DNA of 37,643 nt from JAVBPB01 sp031549965. Its GTDB lineage: Bacteria; Bacillota; Clostridia; Lachnospirales; Lachnospiraceae. The notes under the pieces were generated by a model. That model was not told where the DNA came from. It made no database searches and was given only the letters and a program-made list of their open reading frames with translations. Both the position numbers and the translations under genes were made by a program. Below are positions 1 to 8,403 of this stretch, one piece after another. Within the stretch, counting starts at the first letter, position 1, and every line of letters begins with the position of its first letter. The stretch is from assembly GCA_031549965.1 (NCBI GenBank), contig JAVBPB010000044.1, positions 1-37,643 on the forward strand. Reading direction: 5' to 3'.

Positions 1-166
1 GTTGTATAATTATTTAATTGTGCAGACCGTCCGATGAGGTGTTTATATTTTTTACAAGACTTGCAAAGGCTTGTAAAAAATATGCCGAGGGAGGGTAAGG
101 CAAACAATTAAATAATTATACAACTGTATTCATCTGAAAAATTTGAAAGACTAAATCAAGGACTTT
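1..166 (+). mobile_element. Hairpin-type MITE-like element, right part, truncated at both sides
   Basis: Same family as the intact copy at 33452-33687 (opposite orientation) and the copy at 37557-37643. Bases 1-20 are the inner part of the left arm and 105-124 are their exact reverse complement; the right arm continues to 143, matching the 39-nt arm at 37591-37629. Between the arms (21-104) lies a conserved core beginning TGCAGACCG and ending AAGGCAAA, containing an internal 14-bp hairpin (ATATTTTTTACAAG pairing with CTTGTAAAAAATAT). The outer end stops at AAGGACTTT (166) and lacks the TTTCAGTGG terminal sequence of the other copies, so this end is eroded or deleted. No protein is encoded. 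Confidence 0.85.
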
Positions 167-244
167 AATTTAATGTATAATTCGACAACATTTTTCGTTC
201 GTACACAAATCTTTGCAATTCAAAAATTAAAGGATTGATAACAT

Positions 245-1492
245 ATGATAACAGATATAATAATAATTGGCGGTGGTGCCTCCGGTCTTTTTACAGCCAT
301 AATTGCCGCAAAAAATGGGCACAAAGTAACAATTTTGGAACATATGGACAAAATTGGTAAAAAAATACTAGTAACTGGCAATGGAAAGTGCAATTTATCC
401 AACAAGGCACAGGCAAAGGAAATGTATAGAGGAAATAATCCTAATTTTGCTTGGGATGTAATTAATAAATTTAATGTTGAAGACACTGTGAAAGTCTTTA
501 GTGAGCTAGGCATTATGTTGAAAGAAAAAAAAGGGTATCTCTACCCTAATTCTGAGCAGGCTTCTTCTGTTCTTGAAGTTCTAAAATTAGAATTAAAACA
601 TTTGGGAGTTAAGATTCATTGCTCAATTAAAATAGAAAGTATACATAAATCAAATGAAAGTTTTGTTATAGAAACAAAAAATGGGGATAGCTGTTATAAA
701 TATTTTGGAAAAAAAATTATTTTAGCTACAGGGGGAATGGCAGCTCCTGAAACTGGATCTGATGGAAGTGGATTTAGATTTGCAAAAGAATTTGGTCATA
801 ATATTATTAATCCAGTTCCGGCATTGGTTGGATTGAAGGCTGTTGGAGGGTATTTTAAAACCTTAGCAGGGATCAGGACTCAGGCTAAAATTAAGCTTTA
901 TGTTAATGATGATTTTGTGATAAGTGATGAAGGAGAATTACAGATTACTAATTATGGAATATCTGGTATTCCGGTATTTCAAGTTAGCAGATATGCTTCA
1001 AAGGCAATTAAAAGAAGTCATGTAGTTGTAAAAATTGATTATATACCTAATTTTTCAAGAGAGGAATTGTTTGAATTGCTTAGACAAAGATTTAACAATT
1101 CATATAAAACTGTATTGGAAAATTTTATTGGAGTGTTAAATATAAAGCTGGCTCAGGTAATAATTAAGGAAGCATCACTTACTTTTGATCAAAAATCTAA
1201 AGATTTAAATGAGAAGCAATTGCTTGAATTGGTTAATGTAATTAAAGAGTTTAAGGTTGTAATTAAAGATACCAATTCATTTTCCAATGCTCAGGTTTGT
1301 GCCGGAGGAGTAGATACTAAAGAAATTAATGCAAATACGATGGAGTCAAAAATTGTGAGAGGATTGTATTTTTGCGGAGAAATTATGGATGTAGATGGTG
1401 CATGTGGAGGTTATAATTTACAATTTGCATGGTCAACAGGATTTATTGCAGGAATTAATGCAAGTAAAATGTTGGAGGAAGAAAATGATTAG
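245..1492 (+). CDS. HI0933/YhiN-family FAD-dependent oxidoreductase (BaiN/aminoacetone-oxidase-like)
   Basis: 415 aa, normal for the family. The N-terminus has the Rossmann dinucleotide-binding motif GGGASG (residues 8-13), followed by the family signature GKKILVTGNGKCNLSN (about 38-53). The C-terminus has YFCGEIMDVDGACGGYNLQFAW, split by an insert-domain region as in HI0933 proteins. Members are cytosolic flavoproteins of poorly defined substrate; some are annotated as aminoacetone oxidase or BaiN bile-acid reductase, but sequence alone does not fix the reaction. The start follows an AAAGGA sequence about 11 nt upstream. The stop overlaps the next flavoprotein gene by 8 nt, so the two are translationally linked. 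Confidence 0.88.
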   Translation: MITDIIIIGGGASGLFTAIIAAKNGHKVTILEHMDKIGKKILVTGNGKCNLSNKAQAKEMYRGNNPNFAWDVINKFNVEDTVKVFSELGIMLKEKKGYLYPNSEQASSVLEVLKLELKHLGVKIHCSIKIESIHKSNESFVIETKNGDSCYKYFGKKIILATGGMAAPETGSDGSGFRFAKEFGHNIINPVPALVGLKAVGGYFKTLAGIRTQAKIKLYVNDDFVISDEGELQITNYGISGIPVFQVSRYASKAIKRSHVVVKIDYIPNFSREELFELLRQRFNNSYKTVLENFIGVLNIKLAQVIIKEASLTFDQKSKDLNEKQLLELVNVIKEFKVVIKDTNSFSNAQVCAGGVDTKEINANTMESKIVRGLYFCGEIMDVDGACGGYNLQFAWSTGFIAGINASKMLEEEND

Positions 1493-3068
1493 AATTTCAG
1501 GTATAAAGCTAAGACCTAATCATACTAATGAAGAATTAATAAATAGTATTATTAAAAAAATAAAAATACAAAATGTAGATATTATTAAATATAATATATA
1601 TAAAAAATCTATTGATGCAAGGAACAAAAGTGATATTAGAATTGTCTATACTATAGATGTATTAGTAAAAAATGAAGAAAAATTAATTAAAAGAATTAAT
1701 AATCCTGATGTTACTGTTTCAAAAGATATAATTTATAAATTTAATATAAGTGGAAAAGATATAATTAGTCAAAGACCTGTAATAATAGGCTCAGGACCTG
1801 CCGGATTATTTTGTGCGTTAGCACTTTCTGAAAATGGGTATAGGCCAATAGTTATTGAACGGGGAGAAGATGTTGATAATAGAATAAAAAGCGTCAATAT
1901 TTTTTGGGAGAATAATAAGTTAAATAAGAATTCAAATGTACAATTTGGAGAAGGTGGGGCTGGAACGTTTTCGGATGGAAAGCTTAATACATTAGTTAAA
2001 GATGAATTTGGACGAAATAAATATGTTTTACAGGAATTTGTTATGGCAGGAGCCAATGAGGAGATTTTGTACATTAATAAGCCTCATATAGGTACTGATG
2101 TGTTAAGGAAGGTAGTTAAAAATCTCAGGCAAAAAATTATTTCATTAGGGGGAGAATTTTATTTTAATTCCTGTGTAACTGATTTTAGAATTAGTAATAA
2201 TTGTATATCAAAAATAGAAATTAATAATGAAAGAGAAATAGATTGTGAGGTAGTTGTACTTGCAATAGGTCATAGTGCAAGGGATACCTTTGAATTGATA
2301 TATAATAAGGGAGTAAATATTTCTAAAAAGCCATTTGCAATAGGTGTGAGAATTGAACATCCACAGGAACTTATTAATTTGTCACAGTATGGAAATAATA
2401 TAGCGGGTCTTCCGGTTGCAGACTATAAGTTAACACATAAATCAAGGAATGGAAGAGGAGTTTATTCTTTTTGCATGTGTCCGGGAGGATTTGTTGTTAA
2501 TTCTTCTTCAGAGGAAAACTTACTTGTAACAAATGGAATGAGTAATTATAAAAGGGATGAAAAAAATGCCAATAGTGCTTTAATAGTTACTGTTAATCCA
2601 GAGGATTTTTTAGAAGATTCGCCATTATCTGGGGTTGAATTTCAACGAAAATGGGAAAGACTTTCTTACGAAATTGGAAATGGAAAAATTCCTGTACAAA
2701 TGTTTGGAGATTTTAAACGTAATGTAGAAAGTAATTCTTTAGGAGACATTATGCCTAATATGAAAGGAAATTATAAAACTGCAAATTTAAGAGAAAGCTT
2801 ACCAGAATATGTATGTGAGTCCCTTATTGAGGGAGTTGAAGAATTTAATAAGAGAATAAATGGATTTTCAAGATATGATGCATTAATTTCAGGAGTTGAA
2901 ACAAGAACTTCTTCCCCTGTAAGAATTATTAGAAATGACTTATTTGAAAGCAATATAGCAGGATTATATCCAGCCGGAGAAGGAGCAGGATATGCAGGTG
3001 GAATAATGTCTGCTGCAATGGATGGATTAAAAGTTGCAGAAGCAATTTCAAAAAAGTATAGACCTTAA
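1485..3068 (+). CDS. COG2509-type FAD-dependent dehydrogenase
   Basis: 527 aa from the ATG at 1485, which has GGAGG 7 nt upstream inside the end of the previous gene; the same frame is open upstream to 1395 but without a ribosome site. An N-terminal domain of about 85 residues precedes the FAD-binding motif GSGPAGLFCALALSENG. The centre carries QFGEGGAGTFSDGKL and the C-terminus AGEGAGYAGGIMSAAMDG, both typical of the uncharacterised FAD-dependent dehydrogenase family COG2509. Substrate unknown. It overlaps the preceding flavoprotein gene by 8 nt; two unrelated flavoproteins expressed together may share a redox pathway, which is inference only. Confidence 0.88.
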   Translation: MIRISGIKLRPNHTNEELINSIIKKIKIQNVDIIKYNIYKKSIDARNKSDIRIVYTIDVLVKNEEKLIKRINNPDVTVSKDIIYKFNISGKDIISQRPVIIGSGPAGLFCALALSENGYRPIVIERGEDVDNRIKSVNIFWENNKLNKNSNVQFGEGGAGTFSDGKLNTLVKDEFGRNKYVLQEFVMAGANEEILYINKPHIGTDVLRKVVKNLRQKIISLGGEFYFNSCVTDFRISNNCISKIEINNEREIDCEVVVLAIGHSARDTFELIYNKGVNISKKPFAIGVRIEHPQELINLSQYGNNIAGLPVADYKLTHKSRNGRGVYSFCMCPGGFVVNSSSEENLLVTNGMSNYKRDEKNANSALIVTVNPEDFLEDSPLSGVEFQRKWERLSYEIGNGKIPVQMFGDFKRNVESNSLGDIMPNMKGNYKTANLRESLPEYVCESLIEGVEEFNKRINGFSRYDALISGVETRTSSPVRIIRNDLFESNIAGLYPAGEGAGYAGGIMSAAMDGLKVAEAISKKYRP

Positions 3069-3118
3069 ATAAAAAATATAGTACAATAGACAAAATTAGT
3101 TATTATGAAAGGATAATT

Positions 3119-3973
3119 ATGTTAGAACATAGAAATAAACTTAAAGATAAAAAAAGAATTGTAATAAAAATAGGATCTTCGTCATTAACCCATCAAGACA
3201 CAGGGAATTTAAATTTTACAAAACTTGAACAGCTTATCAGAGCTTTATGCGATTTGAGAAATCAAGGAAAAGATGTGGTACTTGTTACCTCAGGGGCAAT
3301 TGCTGTTGGAAGAAAAACAATTGGTTTAAATGAAAAGCCTAAAGAAACATCTAAAAAGCAAGCTTGTGCAGCAATTGGTCAAGGAATGCTAATGATGATT
3401 TATCAAAAGATTTTTTCTGAGTATAATCAGATAACAGCACAAATACTTATGACTAAAAATACTATGATTAATGATATTAGCAGAAAGAATGCACGTAATA
3501 CTTTTGATGAGCTGTTAAGTATGGGTGTAATTCCTGTTGTAAATGAAAATGATACTGTTGCAACCGATGAGCTTGGTGATTTTGGTGATAATGATACCTT
3601 GTCAGCTATTGTTGCTGCATTAATTCATGCGGATATGCTGATATTGCTTTCAGATATTGACGGATTATATACAGATGATCCCCATAATAATTCAAATGCA
3701 AAATTTATTGATTTTGTTGAGGAAATTACAGATGAATTAGCTGATATGGGGAAAGGTTCTTCTACCAGTGTAGGAACAGGAGGTATGGCTACTAAAATCT
3801 CAGCAGCTAAAATTGCAACTGATTCTGGGGCAGATATGATAATTGTTAATGGAGAAGATGTTAGTATAATAAACAGACTTCTTTTGGGAGAAAATACAGG
3901 AACTTTATTTAAAGCACATAAGAACAAGAATTTTAGTTTAATTGACTACATACAAAACAAAGAATATGAGTAA
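3119..3973 (+). CDS. proB: Glutamate 5-kinase (short form, no PUA domain)
   Basis: 284 aa amino-acid-kinase fold. Phosphorylates glutamate to glutamyl-5-phosphate, the first step of proline synthesis. Visible motifs are VIKIGSSSLT near the N-terminus, VTSGAIAVG, PVVNENDTV, GDFGDNDTLSA and LLSDIDGLYT, followed by GTGGMATKISAAKIA. It ends about 80 residues before enteric ProB would, so the C-terminal PUA domain is absent, as in many Clostridia. The start ATG follows GAAAGGA. proA (next step) is about 2.2 kb downstream on the same strand rather than adjacent, with four unrelated genes between. Confidence 0.95.
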   Translation: MLEHRNKLKDKKRIVIKIGSSSLTHQDTGNLNFTKLEQLIRALCDLRNQGKDVVLVTSGAIAVGRKTIGLNEKPKETSKKQACAAIGQGMLMMIYQKIFSEYNQITAQILMTKNTMINDISRKNARNTFDELLSMGVIPVVNENDTVATDELGDFGDNDTLSAIVAALIHADMLILLSDIDGLYTDDPHNNSNAKFIDFVEEITDELADMGKGSSTSVGTGGMATKISAAKIATDSGADMIIVNGEDVSIINRLLLGENTGTLFKAHKNKNFSLIDYIQNKEYE

Positions 3974-4024
3974 GTCTATTCTCACTTCGTAAATAATTTA
4001 TTTTTTAAAGTAAGGAGGCGTATT

Positions 4025-5212
4025 ATGGATTTTAAGATAATTAAAAATTTAGGTTTAGATGTAAGACATGTAAGAGCTATAGATGATGATACGCTTATTA
4101 TTACTTCAAGAGTTAATTCATTAGTAGATAATTTTTTAATAAATTATTATATATATGATTTAAAAACCAATAAAAGAAAAGAAATATTAGAATCAATAAA
4201 AAAGTATGATTTTTTTGAAATAATAAATATGAGTAGTAAGAAAAATATTATTTATTTTAGCACCAGATCAAATAACAATACGCAAAAAGAAATTATTACT
4301 ATAATGTGTTATGATATTTTAACCGATAAAGTTTCAAATGTGTACGAATACAAAGATAACTTAAGTTTATATGAGGAAGAAAAGGAAGTTAAATTTTTTA
4401 TACTCAATCATAAATACATGATAATTCAACATGGGTATTTAAAGCCCAGTAACTCAAATGAATATGGTGAAATATCTGACTTTGAAATATATTTAATAGA
4501 CACTACCACTAATGAAGAATATGAAATAATTGATAACAGATTTATTAATAAAGGAATTGATTCATTTTATAGAATTGGAGATAGTTTATATGCTATAAAA
4601 CTTGGAAAATCACTTAAGGTAAATAACAGTTGGCAATATTATAATGAAAGTGATATGCATTCTGAATATATTGCAGTATTTAATATACACCAGTTTGTTT
4701 CTGACATTATAACTAATCAGAAAAAAATTTACCTTGATATTATAGAAAAAGAAAAATGGGCGAAGACTATAGGTGAAATGATCTTTGTAGATAATTATTT
4801 AATTTATAATAAAACAGAATATCCTTCTATGAAGGAGGAGTATGTTTTCTATAATATTAAAGATAAGTCAGTATTAAGCTGGATGGATGTCGATTTGGAA
4901 TATAAAGATGCTAAAAATATTAATCAGATCATAATAAATCATAGTCCATATATATTACTTAAAAATGATGGTATAAATGAGCTAATTGATTTAAAAAATA
5001 ATAATCAAATTATTGTAATAAGTAATAAAGGTGAATTTAAAGAGGCATTTAATGATATAATGATTTTTCAAAAGGATAAAAAAGGTCTATTTAATAGAAC
5101 TCCTAAAACAGAGGTTTATTTTTACCCCAATTTTTCTCCATTATTAAAGGAAAAGGGTATTTTATCCGGATGTGTAAACAGTGGTAATAATATTGTATTG
5201 ATTATTAAATAG
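4025..5212 (+). CDS. Unknown cytoplasmic protein, possibly beta-propeller-like
   Basis: 395 aa, not recognised. A very strong ribosome site (AAGGAGG) precedes the ATG. No signal peptide, no membrane segment and no catalytic motif is visible. The sequence is a run of short beta-like segments rich in Tyr, Ile and Asn, with recurring patterns such as YIYDLKTNK, MCYDILTDK and IYLIDTTTN, each a hydrophobic strand followed by a turn. This suggests a propeller-like repeat fold, as inference. It sits between proB and a small membrane peptide in a plus-strand cluster with short gaps, so it is probably co-transcribed with the proline genes. No function is proposed. Confidence 0.7.
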   Translation: MDFKIIKNLGLDVRHVRAIDDDTLIITSRVNSLVDNFLINYYIYDLKTNKRKEILESIKKYDFFEIINMSSKKNIIYFSTRSNNNTQKEIITIMCYDILTDKVSNVYEYKDNLSLYEEEKEVKFFILNHKYMIIQHGYLKPSNSNEYGEISDFEIYLIDTTTNEEYEIIDNRFINKGIDSFYRIGDSLYAIKLGKSLKVNNSWQYYNESDMHSEYIAVFNIHQFVSDIITNQKKIYLDIIEKEKWAKTIGEMIFVDNYLIYNKTEYPSMKEEYVFYNIKDKSVLSWMDVDLEYKDAKNINQIIINHSPYILLKNDGINELIDLKNNNQIIVISNKGEFKEAFNDIMIFQKDKKGLFNRTPKTEVYFYPNFSPLLKEKGILSGCVNSGNNIVLIIK

Positions 5213-5226
5213 AAAAGAGGGCCATT

Positions 5227-5340
5227 ATGAAAAAAGATTCTAAATTTAAAGAAGTTTTACGACTTTTGCTGGTTGTTCTTATTATTTGTACGGTTTTTTC
5301 AGCTGTAAGTATATATATTCTTACCCAGTTTTCAGTATAA
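5227..5340 (+). CDS. 37-residue single-pass membrane peptide
   Basis: Small open frame with a good ribosome site (AGAGGG about 7 nt before the ATG) placed exactly in the gap between the unknown 395-aa protein and DUF896. The product has a basic N-terminus (MKKDSKFKEVLR) and then one hydrophobic stretch of about 22 residues (LLLVVLIICTVFSAVSIYIL), ending TQFSV. This is the topology of a small N-in membrane protein. The spacing (14 nt after one stop, 28 nt before the next start) supports a real gene in the operon. Function unknown; a chance ORF cannot be excluded without homologues. Confidence 0.6.
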   Translation: MKKDSKFKEVLRLLLVVLIICTVFSAVSIYILTQFSV

Positions 5341-5368
5341 ATTATTAATAATTAGGAAGGAAATAATT

Positions 5369-5578
5369 ATGACCGATGAAGATATTAAAAGAATTAATGT
5401 ATTATATAATAAATCTAAAGCAGAAGGATTAACAGAGGAAGAAAAAGAAGAACAAAGGCTGTTAAGACAGGAATACATTAACGCTATGAGAAATAATTTA
5501 AGAGGAACATTAAATTCAATTAAAGTTTTAAATCCAGATGGAACTGTTACAGAATTGAGTAAAAAAAATGTGCAATAG
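5369..5578 (+). CDS. DUF896 (YnzC-like) small protein
   Basis: 69 aa. The N-terminal DEDIKRINVLYNKSKAEGLTEEEK and RLLRQEYINAMRNNLR segments are the typical DUF896 helical pair, followed by a short tail with DGTVTEL. YnzC-type proteins are small cytosolic proteins of unclear role in Firmicutes. AGGAAGGA lies upstream of the start. The last 11 nt overlap the start of the folate cyclo-ligase gene in another frame, so translation of the two is probably coupled. Confidence 0.88.
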   Translation: MTDEDIKRINVLYNKSKAEGLTEEEKEEQRLLRQEYINAMRNNLRGTLNSIKVLNPDGTVTELSKKNVQ

Positions 5579-6137
5579 TAAAAAAGAAATTAGAAATGCA
5601 ATATTAGAAAGCAGGAAAAGCTTAAGTCAGACATTTATATCTGATAATAGCCTAATAATTTCACAAAAATTATTTAATATGGACATTTATATTAACTCAA
5701 GTATAATATACATATATATGGGAGTTAATGGAGAGGTTAACACAGAAACAATAATTAATCACTCCATAAAAGAAGGAAAAAAAGTTGCACTTCCCAAAAT
5801 AACTAATAAAAAAATGGATTTTTTTTATATAAGTAATTTAGATCAATTAGAAAAAGGTTTTTTTAATATACCAGAACCTGTTACAAATGATTTGGCCTTT
5901 TGTAATAATGGGCTCATGATTATGCCGGGTCTGGCATTTGACAAAGAATTTAATCGTATAGGTTATGGTGGAGGATATTATGATAAATATTTGTCAAATT
6001 ATAAGAATTTTTGCAAGTTGGGACTATCATTTGAATTTCAAATTATTGAAAATATTAAAAAAGAGGAACATGATATATTATTAGATTATATAGTTACTGA
6101 ACAAAATATTTTTGTAAAAGATGGAGGTATGGTATGA
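5568..6137 (+). CDS. 5-formyltetrahydrofolate cyclo-ligase
   Basis: 189 aa. Converts 5-formyl-THF to 5,10-methenyl-THF with ATP in the cytosol, returning an inhibitory folate to the one-carbon pool. The C-terminal signature is clear: MIMPGLAFDKEFNRIGYGGGYYDKYL, with the phosphate-binding Gly-rich loop (GYGGGYYD). The N-terminal KKEIRNAILESRKSLS and the central GEVNTE segment also fit. The gene overlaps DUF896 upstream by 11 nt and proA downstream by 4 nt (ATGA), so it is locked into the proline-gene operon. The link to proline synthesis is positional, not metabolic. Confidence 0.92.
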   Translation: MCNSKKEIRNAILESRKSLSQTFISDNSLIISQKLFNMDIYINSSIIYIYMGVNGEVNTETIINHSIKEGKKVALPKITNKKMDFFYISNLDQLEKGFFNIPEPVTNDLAFCNNGLMIMPGLAFDKEFNRIGYGGGYYDKYLSNYKNFCKLGLSFEFQIIENIKKEEHDILLDYIVTEQNIFVKDGGMV

Positions 6138-7375
6138 TTGATTTAAACGCTATTGGATTAAAAGCAAGAAATGCGTCCTATATAATTGGTAATTTAGGTG
6201 TAGCTAAAAAAGATGAAGCACTTAAAGCGGTTGCTAGAGAGCTAGTTGAAAATACAGAGGATATTATTAAAGCAAATGCAATTGATCTCGAAAATGCTAT
6301 TACAAATGGAATGAAGGAGTCTTTAATAGACCGATTATCCCTTAATAAAGAAAGAATCGAATCAATGGCAGATGGACTTATTAAACTTACATTATTAGAA
6401 GATCCAATTGGTGAGATATTATATATGAAGGAAAGACCAAATGGACTTATGATTGGTCAAAAAAGAGTTCCTCTTGGTGTTATTGGAATTATTTACGAAT
6501 CACGTCCTAATGTAACAGCAGATGCTTTTGGTTTATGTTTTAAATCAGGTAATGTAGTTATTTTAAGGGGGGGAAGTGATGCAATAAATTCTAATCTAAA
6601 AATTGTTGAGGTTATAAAAAATGCCTTAAAAAAAATAGATATATGTGAAGATGTAATTCAACTATTAGAAGATACCAGCAGAGATACAGCAAAGGAATTA
6701 ATGCGATTGAACAAATATATTGATTTGTTAATTCCAAGAGGTGGTGCAGGATTAATTAAAACGGTAATAGAAAATAGTACTATTCCTGTAATAGAAACGG
6801 GAACAGGTAACTGTCATATATTTGTTGATGAATCGGCTGATTTGAATATGGCACTTGATATAATTCATAATTCAAAAACTCAAAGATTAGGTGTTTGTAA
6901 TGCTTTGGAATCATTGGTTTTACATGATAAAATAAGTAAGGAATTTTTACCTTTGTTAGCTAAAAAACTTGATAATGTAGAACTTAGAGGAGATGAAAAA
7001 GTAAAAGCAATTCTAAATGAAATAACCTTAGCAACTGAGGAGGATTTTTATGAGGAATATTTAGACTTAATTCTGTCCATAAAAGTAGTTTCAAATATTG
7101 ATGAAGCAATTGAACATATAAACAAATACAGTACAAAGCACTCAGAAGCTATTATTACGAGTGATTATAATAATTCTCAAAAATTTCTAAACCGAATTGA
7201 TTCAGCAGCAGTTTATGTTAATGCTTCAACAAGATTTACAGATGGTTATGAATTTGGATTCGGGGCAGAAATTGGAATAAGCACTCAAAAGCTTCATGCA
7301 AGGGGTCCGATGGGACTTAAAGAGCTTACAACTACAAAATATATAATTTATGGCAATGGTCAGATTAGAGGTTAA
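6134..7375 (+). CDS. proA: Glutamate-5-semialdehyde dehydrogenase
   Basis: 413 aa aldehyde-dehydrogenase-superfamily enzyme, the usual ProA length. Reduces glutamyl-5-phosphate with NADPH to glutamate-5-semialdehyde, the step after ProB. Visible features are VPLGVIGIIYESRPNVTADA, the Gly-rich PRGGAGLI, the segment ETGTGNCHIFVD, the catalytic cysteine C255 in TQRLGVCNALES, and the C-terminal NASTRFTDGYEFGFGAEIGI. The start overlaps the previous stop in an ATGA junction. proB is in the same cluster upstream but separated by four genes. Confidence 0.96.
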   Translation: MIDLNAIGLKARNASYIIGNLGVAKKDEALKAVARELVENTEDIIKANAIDLENAITNGMKESLIDRLSLNKERIESMADGLIKLTLLEDPIGEILYMKERPNGLMIGQKRVPLGVIGIIYESRPNVTADAFGLCFKSGNVVILRGGSDAINSNLKIVEVIKNALKKIDICEDVIQLLEDTSRDTAKELMRLNKYIDLLIPRGGAGLIKTVIENSTIPVIETGTGNCHIFVDESADLNMALDIIHNSKTQRLGVCNALESLVLHDKISKEFLPLLAKKLDNVELRGDEKVKAILNEITLATEEDFYEEYLDLILSIKVVSNIDEAIEHINKYSTKHSEAIITSDYNNSQKFLNRIDSAAVYVNASTRFTDGYEFGFGAEIGISTQKLHARGPMGLKELTTTKYIIYGNGQIRG

Positions 7376-7410
7376 ACATTTGTAAAAATACAGAAAGGAG
7401 TATCCAGACA

Positions 7411-8295
7411 ATGAAAACTTTGCTAATAATTAATCCTAATGCCGGAAAAAAGCAAATACAACAAAAACTTTATGAGATAATTAAAATTTTTTCTCAAAAT
7501 GGGCACTTAGTTACAGTTTACCCAACTCAAAAGAAATTAGATGCAACTGATATAGTAGTTAATATAAAGGAAGAATTTGATTATATAGTATGCTGTGGCG
7601 GAGATGGAACACTTAATGAAGTAATATCTGGGATGATGATGCTATCTAAACGTCCATTGTTAGGATATATTCCGTGTGGAACTACAAATGATGTTTCTTC
7701 TAGTTTAGGACTTAAGAACAATTGTATTGAAGCTACAAATGATATTTTAGAGGGAAAACCCTTTTCGTATGATGTAGGAGAATTTAATGGAAGATTTTTT
7801 TCATATATAGCATCTTTTGGAATGTTTACAAATATTTCATATACAACACCTCAGCCTACTAAGAATGCTATCGGCAAGTTTGCATATTATTTTGAAGGTA
7901 TAAAGCATCTTACAGATATAAAAGAACATAATGTGACCTTAGAATATGAAGGACAGATTATTGAAGATAAATTTATTTTTGGTTCAATTTCAAATACCAG
8001 ATCTATTGCCGGGTTTCTTGAACTTAAGGAAGAGGATGTAGAGTTAAACGATGGAGTTTTTGAAGTTATGCTTGTTAAAGCCCCAAGAAATGCGGAAGAA
8101 ACCATTAAAATTGTTAAAGGAATAATTGACCAGAATTATAAAGAAGGCAATGTATTATTTTTTCATACTTCAGAAATAAACATTTATTCAGAAGATAACA
8201 TCCGATGGTGCTTAGATGGCGAAGATGGAGGCTTTCATAAAAATTGTCATATAATTAATTATCAAAAAAGTATTAATTTTATTATTAATAATTAA
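7411..8295 (+). CDS. Diacylglycerol-kinase-family lipid kinase (DagK/YegS-like)
   Basis: 294 aa. The N-terminal INPNAGKK motif and CCGGDGTLNEV (GGDGT at 63-67) define the DAGK catalytic domain; IPCGTTNDV is the second nucleotide-binding motif. Family members phosphorylate diacylglycerol or a related lipid at the inner membrane face to recycle lipid during envelope synthesis. No membrane segments are visible, as in soluble DgkB-type enzymes. AAAGGAG lies about 10 nt before the ATG. It is the last gene of the plus-strand cluster and is followed by a bidirectional terminator. Exact lipid substrate cannot be told. Confidence 0.9.
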   Translation: MKTLLIINPNAGKKQIQQKLYEIIKIFSQNGHLVTVYPTQKKLDATDIVVNIKEEFDYIVCCGGDGTLNEVISGMMMLSKRPLLGYIPCGTTNDVSSSLGLKNNCIEATNDILEGKPFSYDVGEFNGRFFSYIASFGMFTNISYTTPQPTKNAIGKFAYYFEGIKHLTDIKEHNVTLEYEGQIIEDKFIFGSISNTRSIAGFLELKEEDVELNDGVFEVMLVKAPRNAEETIKIVKGIIDQNYKEGNVLFFHTSEINIYSEDNIRWCLDGEDGGFHKNCHIINYQKSINFIINN

Positions 8296-8324
8296 TTCTC
8301 TTTGGAGAGTATGACAATTAACAT

Positions 8325-8385
8325 AAAAAATTCATGCAGCATATAGTTTATTACAATAAAAACCGTCTGTTACATGAATTTTTTT
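8325..8385. terminator. Probable bidirectional terminator between convergent genes
   Basis: AAAAAATTCATG at 8325-8336 pairs with CATGAATTTTTTT ending at 8385; the stem can extend with one mismatch to about 12 bp plus the A/T tracts. It has a run of A before and of T after, so it can act for the lipid kinase on plus and the carboxypeptidase on minus. The loop is long (about 30 nt), which weakens the call. Confidence 0.6.
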
Positions 8386-8403
8386 AAAAGTCTCATTTTT
8401 TAG

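Noticed and set aside
21..104. CCGATGAGG in the hairpin core looks like the CTGATGAG of a hammerhead ribozyme, and GTGCAGAC recalls part of a hatchet ribozyme.
   Set aside because: The second copy has CCGACAAAG at the same place, the GAAA core and the required stems are missing, and the rest of neither consensus is present.
1395..1484. Upstream extension of the COG2509 flavoprotein reading frame.
   Set aside because: It is the out-of-frame overlap with the previous gene; the ATG at 1485 has the GGAGG and matches the family N-terminus.
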